A program made the translations under genes and the position numbers. Shown here in pieces: positions 11,770 to 22,034 of a DNA stretch of 64,000 nt. The notes beneath the pieces are model-generated. The model searched no databases, had not been told where the DNA came from, and worked only from the letters and a program-made list of their open reading frames with translations. Source of the stretch: Crocodylus rhombifer (Eukaryota > Chordata > Crocodylia > Crocodylidae); the NCBI GenBank assembly GCA_038503035.1, contig JAVSML010025536.1, forward strand, positions 1,062,347 to 1,126,346, written 5' to 3'. Positions within the stretch are counted from its first letter, which is position 1; each line of letters begins with the position of its first letter.

Positions 11770-12169
11770 TATAAAACTGGCATCTGGAAAAGCGTGATCA
11801 GAACTAGTGAAAATAAGGCATACATAAAAAAAAAACATGGGGGGAAAAGTGAATGAAAAGTCTTACAGTAGGCAGAAATATTGTATATGTACATGTACAT
11901 ACAAATAAATACAGCATAGGATGAGGCACACTAAATATTTAAAATTCTATTACAAATATGTCATAGCTATTTTTATTTTTTTAACTTATCAGTTAGTTAG
12001 TACCCAACAGCTTTGAACAAGACTCTGATGTAGCTTCCTTCTGCAATTTATACTCTAAAGAAATCTCTTGTGTTATGCCTAGTAAGTCAGATGCTTCTAC
12101 CGATTAAACACTTGGACACCAAAAAGAACAACAAAAAATCCTTGCTTTTTCCAATTATTCTGCAGGCAA

Positions 12170-12345
12170 ACAAGAATAATGATAATAGGGAGTATTATTA
12201 ATAACAACCACAACCATTATTATCGTTGTTTATAATAATATCGCTCCTAATAATATCTACAATTCAAGATTGAGGTCCTATTTTTCTAGCTGCTGCACAG
12301 ACAAGCAGTAGAAAAATGGACCCTGTGTTGGAGACCAGATCTGAA
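12170..12345 (+). repeat. Ancient MIR-like SINE remnant with hairpins
   Basis: An inverted pair of AT-rich arms (about 12174-12209 and 12224-12257) is followed by 'ggtcctatttttctagctgc', 'tgcacagacaagcagtag' and 'aaatggaccctgtgttgg', which resembles the 'gggccctattgtgctaggtgctgtacaaa...gacagtccctg' stretch of reptile MIR-like elements. Heavily diverged. Confidence 0.4.
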
Positions 12346-12359
12346 ACAAAATATATAGA

Positions 12360-13480
12360 AAAGATAAACTTGATTAATTGGTAAACAGACTGATATGGCT
12401 TAGTCCTCTTTCCTTTCTTCTGTCATATTCAGTCATCAAACTAACCGAGAAGATGTCTGGCTTCATTCAAAGTATCTCCTCCTTTTTTGTTGTGCATGGG
12501 TGGGCATCGCATGATGCTAAATAGGGTATTTTGACTGCTCAGATCTGTACCTCGGGGCTCACCAGATCTGAGGATAGAACTAGCGCCTACTCATTTCACT
12601 TGCATAGCTGCAAAGCTTCTAGCACAAATGCTACTCGGCCATTTCTGTGTCTGGAGTGGATGTGAAGACACATTGCAGAGTTCGGAGTGAGGTGGGGGGG
12701 GGAAGAAAACAAACTTCCAAGCCTTTATGGAGCAAGCTCCCCTCCCCTAGCTTATAAGATTAAAGCAATGGATTTTCAAGTAGTTCTTCAGAGTGACTAA
12801 TTTATATGGATATCAAGGATTCAGTTGGAGAGTTTAAAAAAAAAGCAGCTAGGGGAAAATATGATGCTCTCTAAGTCCCAGTGGTATGCCACATTCATTT
12901 TACTAGAGAGTTTATTCTTTAGTACTTTCATGGATTGACATGAGGGAGGAATTCGCATGTCAGGACAGATAAAATCTCTCTCCTGCCAAAGGAGTCTATT
13001 CAGACATGCATGTTAGTAGGTTGATAACTTATTCTGTATTGCAGAGGACTCAAAGATAGACATTTCTCCTTTTATCTCCATCTCTGCGCTCCCTGCATAC
13101 TAAAGATATGGGGAAACAGCAAGATACATCTTAACTAGCCCTCTCAGAGAAGAGAGACTTTTCCTAGTCCATGCCAAGAGATGAAAACTTAAAGGAACGA
13201 GGTGTCACACAGCCTAATAGCAAATACATTAGCAATGTTTATGCGCATAATTTGATCCCAGTGTGAATATGTTTTTTAAAAAAATACAAACTATGGCCTT
13301 GGCAATAGTTTTTGCCAAGAAAATTGCAAAATATTTCAAGACTGTTGTTTCATGTTGTTCTCCTGGCGGGATTGGGAATAGACAGCAAAGAAATGGAAAA
13401 CAGGAATAATCATCATATTTAGATCTTTCATCTTTGAAACACTATGCAGACATCAATAACTGCTCAGTGTGTCTCTTGGA
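12360..13480. other. Unique sequence, nothing recognised
   Basis: No exon or repeat recognised; a short G-run occurs at about 12693-12702. Confidence 0.45.
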
Positions 13481-13484
13481 AAGA

Positions 13485-13605
13485 GGTCTTCTCCCCATTC
13501 TAGAGAATATGAAACTGAGGCAAATAACTTAGTTATTTGGCCACAACCCCAGAAAGAATGACTCTCCAATCTGGGATTAGATTTCAAGAGCTCTGCTTGG
13601 ACAAC
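13485..13605 (+). repeat. MIR-type SINE remnant
   Basis: 'tccccattctagagaatatg', 'aaactgaggcaaataactta', 'ttggccacaacccc' and 'tctgggattagatttcaaga' follow the MIR core and 3' region in sense orientation. Confidence 0.65.
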
Positions 13606-13609
13606 TGAA

Positions 13610-16600
13610 TCATGCTTCAACTGCTCATATTTAGCCTATGTGTTTTTGATGTTGTATCTAAATTTGTTAGGGATCAGTGAACCAATCAGATTAAGAGCCA
13701 CTCTGACCTTTTCCCTACCCTTTAATTTTAACCTAGTCTGAGTGCTAGCCCTACAATATTGTAAAACAAATAATGTGAAGGGACTTTGATTAAAACTTTA
13801 CATAGTGCCTATGCATAAATACTTCAAATGTTTCAAAGTTTGTGCGTGTGTGTATGTATAGATTATATACACTTTTCTTATGACTCCAGGACCCAATTTT
13901 CAGCTTGTGGCTATTGATACTGTTACATGGATGTCAAGTGAATAATAAACATTTGTGACAGTTGAGGACATGGCCCCTGCCATCATGCCAGCTCTCGCAC
14001 TGCAAGAGCTGAAATAATCTCTCGCCTCACTGAAAACGAAGCTATCAGAAACTTTGTGACAGACCCCTATTTTTACAGGGCTTGTTGACCAGTTAGGAGC
14101 TTCAAGTGGATGTCACATAAAAATGGGAATTGATATGAACCCCACCCCCAACCCTCCCAACACAAGCATGGTTTCCATTACTGATATTTATTCACCTTGA
14201 CTCCTATTCCTCAACATAGAGTTGACACCATGGCAGAGATCTTCAGAATGAGGCTTTCCCATGCCACCTTCCTGTGCCATCTCTATTATCCAGTTGTTTT
14301 AATAGTAGGAAGAGCTGCTTGAAAATGCTTCCATCCTGGAAAAAAAAAATCATGAAATGCAAATGTCCAATGTGGATTTTTCTAGGCAGTATTATAGTTC
14401 CAGGGAACTCACTGGACTCTCAGCGACCCATCATGGACCAAAACATCATTGTGAGTAAAGGCCTGATCCACTGCCTAAAGAAGTCCATGGATAGACATTC
14501 ATTGACTCCAATGGCTCATAGCAGGACTTGGTAGGAAAAAACCCAACTCATTGATGTAGGCAGACAAGGTGAACGGGTTTATTGTACTGCATTCTTCCCT
14601 CCTCATGAAGGTTATTGCCATTACTGATTTGGCTTGAAATAAGCTCAAATGTTTGGATAAGTTACTCTTCATTCACGTCCTTTTGCTTGCTGCTTTTTTA
14701 CTGTTGTTATATAGTACTTAATCTGAGAGATGTTCTAGAGACCACATGAGCACAGTGGTCAGGGGCATTTACAAAGACAGGAAGGGAGAGTACATGAAAT
14801 GGGAAGCAGCCTCGTTGGCAGCAATTGAGTTCATGCATCTTCTCAGTTCTGCAAGTGCATTGATCCTCAGTTTGCCTTATTTCTTAGGCAGTGTCACTGT
14901 ATCAAAGAAATCATACAAGGAAAGATTGTGGTTTATGATCTTTCTGGAAGGAGGGATTCTGATGAGCTTGGTGTGAGAGCATGGTTCAGCTTTGAATTGT
15001 TCCTTTTTTGATCATCTTTTTTGATTGGTAGCCAGTCCTCATTCGAAAAGACTTCCTTGTCCTTCTTCAACTAGGCATGGGTCATAATTTCACTGTAATT
15101 GAAATCTGTGCTTCTCATGAAAGAGGATTAGGTTTTCACTCTGAAAACTCACTGTCCATTGATAGCTTCACCATAAAAATAAACAAAACAGTTTATATGA
15201 TCCTAGGTGAAGTTGCCGGGAGATCTGTAAAACAATTTTGTCCTTGGACTGAGCCTCCCATTAAAGAGCTTGACTTGACTTGACCACAGTAATTTTAGAA
15301 AGCTGACCCTTCTCTCTTGCAATTTACACAGATTTAGCGAATGCTCCATCATTTCCAGATGTGTATGTATGATCCAGGGCTCCGGAAGCAAATGAAGGCA
15401 TTTCAAAGTCACACGGTATGACTTATGAAGTTTGATTGGTCAAGAGAGCTTTATTGAAATCCATGAGCGAGTATGGCACCTCACTAACTCAGGAGTCATT
15501 TTAAAATAAAATCTAAAGGTAAATGCATTTTATGGAGAGGCTTAAAACTTCTAAAATATAAATCTAAAATATTTATATGTGGGCTGCAATGGAACAGAAG
15601 TTATGACCTCATATGTGAATGTCTAAGGGTTTGTTTTCTTCCACCAGCCCACCTGGAATGACTTTAGCTTTCAGCTTTACCTCCGGCTGTACCCAGGTTA
15701 GCTTCTAGTGACTTATGACTCCATCAATCTGCACAGATATGCACTGTACTCCTTCAAGGGAAGTAGTTCATCTTCTATATGACTGCATCCCCACCTCTTC
15801 TAAAGTTCAAAGAACCCAGGACAATTGCTCATTTGAACTGGCTTTCAAAAAAGCACAGGAGACATTTCTCTCCACTTTCCCACATGCATCTAGAATCGTT
15901 GTGAACTTTGTTAGCAGGCTCTTGCACACACAACTTTCAGGGAATCCCATTCCCCACGGAACTAGAAAAATCTAGTGATGATGGTGAAGAAATATTGCAT
16001 GAACCTCGAACTGGAAATAGGACAATTTAGAACTTCCTTCGTAAAAGAAAGGAGCATATTTTTTACGTTCCATTTCCCATGCACTAGCAACTGTTCCCCA
16101 TCTAGCAGGTAGTTTACTTGTAGCTATTTGGACTTATGTGTATCTTCATTAAGTGGAATAACGTAAATCAACCACAGGAAAGTCTGAAAATGACTGTGAA
16201 TGGGCAGCGTTCCAAGTATTCAACAGTTACTAGACAATATTGCTGTATTGACTAAATCTACCTGCTGTCGTTGGGCTAGAAATCCCTGAAATATAACAAC
16301 AATCATTCTTTAAACCACTATATGCCTTTTCCAGTGATCTGTGACTTTACAAATATTAAGTGGTGATCATTGTGAAGCTGAACACCATCATTAAAATAGT
16401 CATTTTAGAGAGAGATGACCACAAAGAAGCACCATGATTTTCTGTAGGTCACAAAGTGAATCTGATACAGAAATGGGAAGAGAAGAGAAGGCTTTGACAC
16501 GCAGGCCTGTGTTTTAGATGGCCCTTCATTCACTAGCAAGCAAAGAATGTCCAGATATTACTTATTAAACCTGGTTGAATTCTACTGTATTGAAAGACCA

Positions 16601-17555
16601 TTTTTGATTTAACATATCCTGCTTTCCCATCAGTGAACAAAGTTTGACTTTTGAATGCATTCTTTATTCGTAATTGTCTGAATAAGTTTTTCAAACCAAT
16701 CTCAGCCCACTACAGTCTAAAACGTCGTTAAAACAGAAGAAGAATGAATACAAGTCATGCAAGATTTTTTTTTTCCTTGCAAGCAAATAGAGGACGCTCT
16801 TGCAAAGATCTGGTATTCCCCAAATATTCTTATGAAGAAAAAAATGTTTGCATGCATGCTTCTGTAAAGCAAGCAATAAGGAGGCATGAACACAGGTGAT
16901 GGGGCAGTTCTGAATACAAATGGATGTTCTCAGGTGCTGTTTGTTCTACTGATTGCACAGTTAGTAGGTGATGGTTTAAGAAGCAAGCAGTGAGGCAAGA
17001 AGTCTCTGATATTCAAAATAGGTTTTTTTTCCCCTACTGGTTCAATTTATTGCTTTCCTCAGATTCATTCATTTTAGTGAAAAAAATATCACTACCTTCT
17101 AGGACAGTATCCATTAAAAACAAAGAAACCTGTAACTGTATACCTTATAGCCCCTCAAGCTGTCTTCCTCTGCAGTTATTTGATGCGAGACAACATGTGG
17201 ACTATGATGTGGTCATGGAAATAATTTGCTCAGATGGGCTCAACAGATCATACCCTACCTGTGCCTTGAATCTATGGCCTACAAATAATACCATATGGTT
17301 AGATTTTAAGCCAACTGAGCAAGTGTTTAATAAAGCACAGGCTGGAGGGATGCAGATACCAAGCACTGGCTATAAATGTGACAGACCTAGAGGCATAATA
17401 CTTTAACTGTTTGTAGGCTGATTAAAACAAATGCATACAGTATATCTTGATTATGCAATTGAACTTTTTTGCTTTTTCAGTGTTAACTTATCAAGCCATG
17501 GGCCTGAGTCATCTCCATATTATTCTACTTTTAAAATGGGATAGCTTTTGATTTT
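13610..17555. other. Long mostly unique stretch
   Basis: No gene recognised. An old repeat fragment with 'gcctgatccactgcctaaag' and 'attgactccaatggc' is at 14456-14525. The 138-aa plus frame at 16990-17406 has no domain I recognise, lacks neighbours with splice-supported continuity, and is probably chance in low-GC DNA. Frames at 14746-14976 and 15715-15975 are likewise unrecognised. Confidence 0.4.
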
Positions 17556-17559
17556 ATAG

Positions 17560-17745
17560 AGACAGGAGATATGTCACTGGATTGGGATTAAGGAGACCTG
17601 TTTATGACACCGTCCTTCTGTGTGACCTTGGACAGGTCTCTTTACTCCGGCATTTTATCCTCCCATTTTTTTCTGCCTTATCTGTTCAGATTGTAAACTC
17701 ACTGGGACAGATACTTGGTCTCCCAGCACTGATATGCAGAGTCCC
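17560..17745 (-). repeat. MIR/CORE-SINE-like remnant, antisense
   Basis: 'tgggattaaggagacctg', 'ctgtgtgaccttggacaggt' and then 'cagattgtaaactcactggg' follow the antisense MIR order with the reptile-type tail (attgtaaactct..gggcaggga). It abuts the hAT element that begins at 17751. Confidence 0.7.
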
Positions 17746-17750
17746 TAAAA

Positions 17751-18196
17751 CAGTGATCTCCAATCTCTTTAAATAGGAAATGACCTTTGGCATTTAAAAG
17801 CAACCCAAGATCTACCATATGCCACCACCAATCCCCCCCAGCAGGTAAATTGGTGGGGATGGAAGTGGCGGGGGGGGAGGCAGATCAAGGCAGATGGATA
17901 AAAAATTATTTGGGGATGCACTTCCCGAGCTGGTAAGTCCCATCAGGCTGGGGCCTAACTTAATTTACCTTTGCTCCTTCCTCGGAGACACTGTCCCTCA
18001 CCGGGGGGGACTCAATCTAGTCACCACCCCTTCCCTCCCCCATGGACTGACCTGCTGGGCTGGGTGCACATGTGCATGCACGCAGGCACTCATCCACCTA
18101 CCCCAGCCTCGGATCAACTCCAAGAGACTCCAAGTTCTACCGCAAGAGCCTCCAAAATTTACCGGTAGATCAAGATCCAGTGGTGGGTGACCACTG
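17751..18196. mobile_element. Non-autonomous hAT element
   Basis: The left end is cagtgatctccaatctc and the right end, reversed, is cagtggtcacccaccac, fitting hAT termini (CAGTGGT...). The flanking 8-mers ccctaaaa (17743-17750) and gcctagaa (18197-18204) agree at 6 of 8 positions, a decayed target duplication. The 446-bp interior is GC-richer than its surroundings and has no transposase frame. The open frames of 98, 65 and 72 aa over it are shadows. Confidence 0.6.
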
Positions 18197-18204
18197 GCCT
18201 AGAA

Positions 18205-19265
18205 CCTTGCTAACCTGGGAGAAGAAGATGCAAATTATAGTAATTCAGAAGAGCTATGGATACCTCCACATGGCAGAACACAGCAAATGAATTAGCTTGG
18301 GTATCTGAAGCATTACATTTTCATGATCCTTTACACAGGCTAATTCACCTGGGGCGGGCGGGGGGTGGGGGTGTTGGCACAAAACTGGAAGAATTTAATG
18401 GTTAAGCAGGTCTCTCCCTTTTAATTATGTGGCTCAAAACTCCTTTATATTCCCATCAACACAAAGTTACATTTCAAGCACAGGATCCAAAGATTTTTAT
18501 TTGCTTATTTCAAAAAGGCAACACAATAACTGAACTCACTTTAGACTTTTGCATTTAAAAAGAAAAATACGTTTTCATTGCATGGCAGCTAAAAAAAAGT
18601 CAAAGCTCCAAAAAAATAGCCATCAAATTGCCATGTTTTGAATTACAGAATCCTATCTCTGGCATTTCTTTAAGACCTTGCTCTAAGGCCAAAACAGATA
18701 TATTCTCTTTTCTTTGTATGTTTGTTTAAAAGCCTGCCAATATATCTGAAATCAGCACATAGTGAATGTTGATGCATCACCTTGTACAATATACTTAGCT
18801 GGAAAATAAACAGTGAGTAGTTATTTTAGCAGCTAACTGATTGATAGAGGTATTCATTTCTACCTTTATCTTTGTACCACACAAGCAGATGAGTGCAAAT
18901 GCCCGACAGCATGGACACAAAGTTGATACATATGTTATCAGTAGTCCATAGCATTAGAGACAGACCTGGCATGGGTGTCTCTGTCACCTTTTGCATTCGG
19001 CTATGAGATGCAAGATGTTTTAGCCTCTGCCTCAACTCGTATTGACTCCTGAGCTCTTGGTAACCTTCATAAGAACACCAGACCTATGAGATCATATGAA
19101 AACCCATATTATTATTGTATTAAATACTATGGGTTCCTGGAATGTGGTCATGTTCATATTAAATGAATGTTATAAAGCTACTCGTGATTTAGGTAAGAAT
19201 ATTGCTGTTAGGAGCATAAATACTCCATTTATCTTAAAAACAAAAACAAACAAAAAACCCCAAAG
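18205..19265. other. Unique sequence with a G-rich tract
   Basis: Apart from the G-quadruplex-capable tract at 18351-18371 nothing is recognised. Confidence 0.45.
18351..18371 (+). other. G-quadruplex-capable G-rich tract
   Basis: Four or more runs of at least three G separated by single bases (GGGG-C-GGG-C-GGGGGG-T-GGGGG). This satisfies the usual G3+N1-7 pattern. Function unknown. Confidence 0.7.
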
Positions 19266-19269
19266 TTTG

Positions 19270-19385
19270 GATGCTTATCTTGCTGGGATCCTATGACCCC
19301 AGCTGACTCCCTGCCCCTGGGGCGGGGGCCTGGACTCGATGATCTCCCGCGGTCCCTTCCAGCCCTAATGTCTATGAAATCTATG
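19270..19385 (+). repeat. CR1 LINE 3' end
   Basis: 'ttgctgggatcctatgacc' , 'ccagctgactccctgcccct', 'ggactcgatgatctcccg', 'ggtcccttccagccctaat' and a terminal tctatgaaat/ctatgg octamer repeat. Only the 3' untranslated end remains. Orientation is plus. Confidence 0.85.
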
Positions 19386-19596
19386 GAAAAAAAAATCTTA
19401 TTCTCTGGCTAGCATGCTAGCCACTGAATAAGTTGACTTCGCTAATAGTTTTGTAGAGTCAATAAAATTTCAAAAATATTTAAAAATAATAATGCTGAAA
19501 AGTGTCTTTTGTTGAAAGCAAGTATTTTCAGATATAGTTTCTCTCTTTTTTTCTTAAATAAAAGCAAACATTTGGAGGAAAATATTTCCATTCTTG

Positions 19597-19715
19597 ATGG
19601 ACAAAGTGCTTTGGGTAAATCCAATATCTTTTATTAGACCAACTCAAACCGTTGGAAAAATTCTTCTCTAGCCAGCCTTCGGGCACAAACACCCTTCGTG
19701 AGGCTGAGGAAGCAT
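19597..19715 (+). repeat. Interspersed repeat, 'attagaccaac' family
   Basis: 'atatcttttattagaccaac' then 'gttggaaaaattcttc' and 'cttcgggcacaaacaccctt' match, in reverse complement, the copy at 57434-57576. Family not named by me. Confidence 0.75.
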
Positions 19716-19729
19716 CTGCCGATGATTAT

Positions 19730-20680
19730 TTTTAACAAAAATATATTCTGATTTTTTTTTCATCAGAACTCACAAAGTTTTCATAAAAGTTTCAACAGAA
19801 AAGTGGAAAAGCAGAGTCTTTCTAAAGCTTCTACAGAATGTATTAGCAGTTTTTGATTAGCCAGGTCTGTTCATTACCCCAGATGGATATAGGGAGGATA
19901 AGGATGGTTCTTAAGAGGGAATCCAGGTTGAGAGGACCCACTAGCATGTACACAGGGGCCATAATGTGGTGCAGAGTTGAGTGTAATATAAGGCATGTTC
20001 TCCACCCACAAATCTCAGTTCTGTTATCCTAAAAAGGTTTTTCCTTTTTTCCTTCTTTCTTCCTTTCTGTTACAAAATACTGTAAAAATCCATAAATTTA
20101 TGCCTGCACAAATATTTAGCAGGGCACTTTAATTTCAGTCGGGTTACAAACTGGTATATGTTTTTGAATGAACACATTGGGAGTCTTATTATAAAGATTT
20201 TCCATCACACATTTTAGATGTTAATATTTATTTTTCATAATTTAGTGCAAAGGTTACTTCTCTGGAACTATTTTTGAGCTCTTATCTATCATAATAGAAT
20301 GTTATATGACTATAGACATTTGCCATTGATATAAAAGTGTCCTAGTATAGTGTATTTATGCTACAGGTGTCCTTTATTACAATAGGATTTTTATATTTCA
20401 TCATTAAAAAAGAGTATAAAAATAATGCAATGGCAAAATATAGATTTTTCTTATGTCTTTGGCCAAGAGAAATTTTAATATAAAAATAGTAAGTCACAAA
20501 TAAAAAGCAATAAAGATTATAAGAAGATCCAGTTGATTGGGAAGACTGATTTAAAGTAGCATGGGGATGCTAGTACACTCGGTATATTTAAAAAGGATCT
20601 TTCTCCATGTTTCTGATTATGGATGAGATTATTAGGGGGAGAAGCTGCCTGTTTTTAAAGTCCTTTTTGCGGATGAAGCC
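19730..20680. other. AT-rich unique sequence, nothing recognised
   Basis: No repeat or exon recognised; ends at the 3' end of the minus-strand CR1. Confidence 0.45.
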
Positions 20681-20686
20681 ACTCTC

Positions 20687-22030
20687 ATAATTTCATAGTT
20701 TCATAGTTGGTAGGGTTGGAAGGGACCTGAGCAGATCATCAAGTCCGAGCCCCTGCCATGGCGGGAAAGAGTACTGGGGTCAAACGACCCCAGAAAGGTG
20801 ATTGTCTAGCCTTGTCTTAAAGACCCCCAGGGTAGGAGCCAGCATCACTTCGCTTGGAAGTTGGTTCCAGATCCTAGCCACTGTGACAGTGAATCTGAAT
20901 CTCCCCTCTGCCAGCTTGTGACCGTTATTCCTGGTCAGTCCTGGCAGTGCTCAGGGGAACAGGGATGTCCCCAATGCCTGCTGGTCCCCCCTGACTAGTT
21001 TGTAACAGGCCACTAGATCCCCCCTCAGCCTTCTCTTGTGGAGGCTGAACAGGTTCAGGTCCCGTAGCCTCTCCTCGTAGGGCCTGCCCTGCTGCCCCTT
21101 GATCATGTGAGTGGCCTCCTCTGGACCCTCTCCATGTTGTCCAAATCCCTCCTGAAGTGCAGCACCCAGAACTGGACACAGTACTCCAACTACGGCCTGA
21201 CCAGTGCCACATAGAGGGGGAGGATCCTTGGACCTGCTTGAATGCATCTGTGGATGCATGACAAGGTGTGGTTGGCCTTCCTGACCGCGTCCCCACACTG
21301 CCGGCCCATGTTCATCTTGGCATTAATGATGACTCCAAGATCCTTTTCTGCCTCTGCACTGACGAGAAGGGAGTTCCCCAGCCTGTAGGTATGGTGCTGG
21401 TTCTTCCTCCCCAGGTGCAGCACCTTGCACTTGTCGGTGTTGAATCCCATCCTATTCTCATCCACCCACCCCTGTAACCTGTCTAGGTCCAATTGCAGCC
21501 TATTCCTCCCTTCTAGCTCACCCACATCCCCCCACATCTTAGTGTCACCAGCAAATTTGAACAAGGTGCTTTTTACCCCCTCGTCCAAGTCACTGATGGA
21601 GATGTTGAAGAGTGTGGGCCCTAGGACCGAGTCCTGGGGATCCCACTGCCCACATCCCTCCAGGTCGAAAATGACCCATCCACCACTGCTCTATGGGTGA
21701 AGCCCTCCAGCCAGTTGGCGACCCATTTGACTGTGTGGGTGTCAACACCACAGTCCCCCAGTTTTTTAATGAGACCGGGGTTAAGACACAGTGTCGAAGG
21801 CCTTCCAAAAGTCCAGAAAGGCTATGTCCACTGTTACCCCTGCATCTAAGGATTTGGTGACCTGGTCGTAGAAGGCCACCAGGTTGGTCTGACAGGACCT
21901 GCCTCTAATGAACCTGTGTTGGTTGCCCCTAAGCATGATCTCCCTTGCTGGCCCCTCATGGACATGCGCCAGGATAATTTTCTCAAAAAGCTTGCCCAGG
22001 ATCGAGGTAAGACTAACTGGCCTCTCGTAC
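20687..22030 (-). mobile_element. CR1 LINE, 5'-truncated, reverse transcriptase pseudogene
   Basis: Reading on the minus strand, RT blocks appear in order. First, the frame at 22050-21781 carries RPVSLTSILGKLFEKII, then a NQHRFIRGRSC block and the palm motif AFLDFWKAFDTV (CR1 family DFSKAFDTV). The next frame, 21588-21190, holds FAGD where CR1 normally has the catalytic FADD, then GFNTDKCKVLHLGRKNQ. The tail is in frames near 21298-20925. Frames change several times, so no full protein is made. The 3' end has gaccccag boxes and a (tttcatag)2 terminus at 20687-20706. The 5' break near 22030 lies inside the RT, so endonuclease and ORF1 are missing. Not a host gene. Confidence 0.92.
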
Positions 22031-22034
22031 ATGT

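Larger units (their letters stand above)
10460..12165. other. Unique sequence around a CR1 tail and a microsatellite
   Basis: Besides the CR1 tail and microsatellite listed separately, the only recognisable piece is a 'cattgaagtcagtgga' word (11398-11413) typical of an old amniote repeat. No exon seen. Confidence 0.4.

Noticed and set aside
16990..17406. 138-aa plus-strand frame as a possible gene or exon
   Set aside because: No recognisable domain; length is plausible by chance in a 64-kb vertebrate window.
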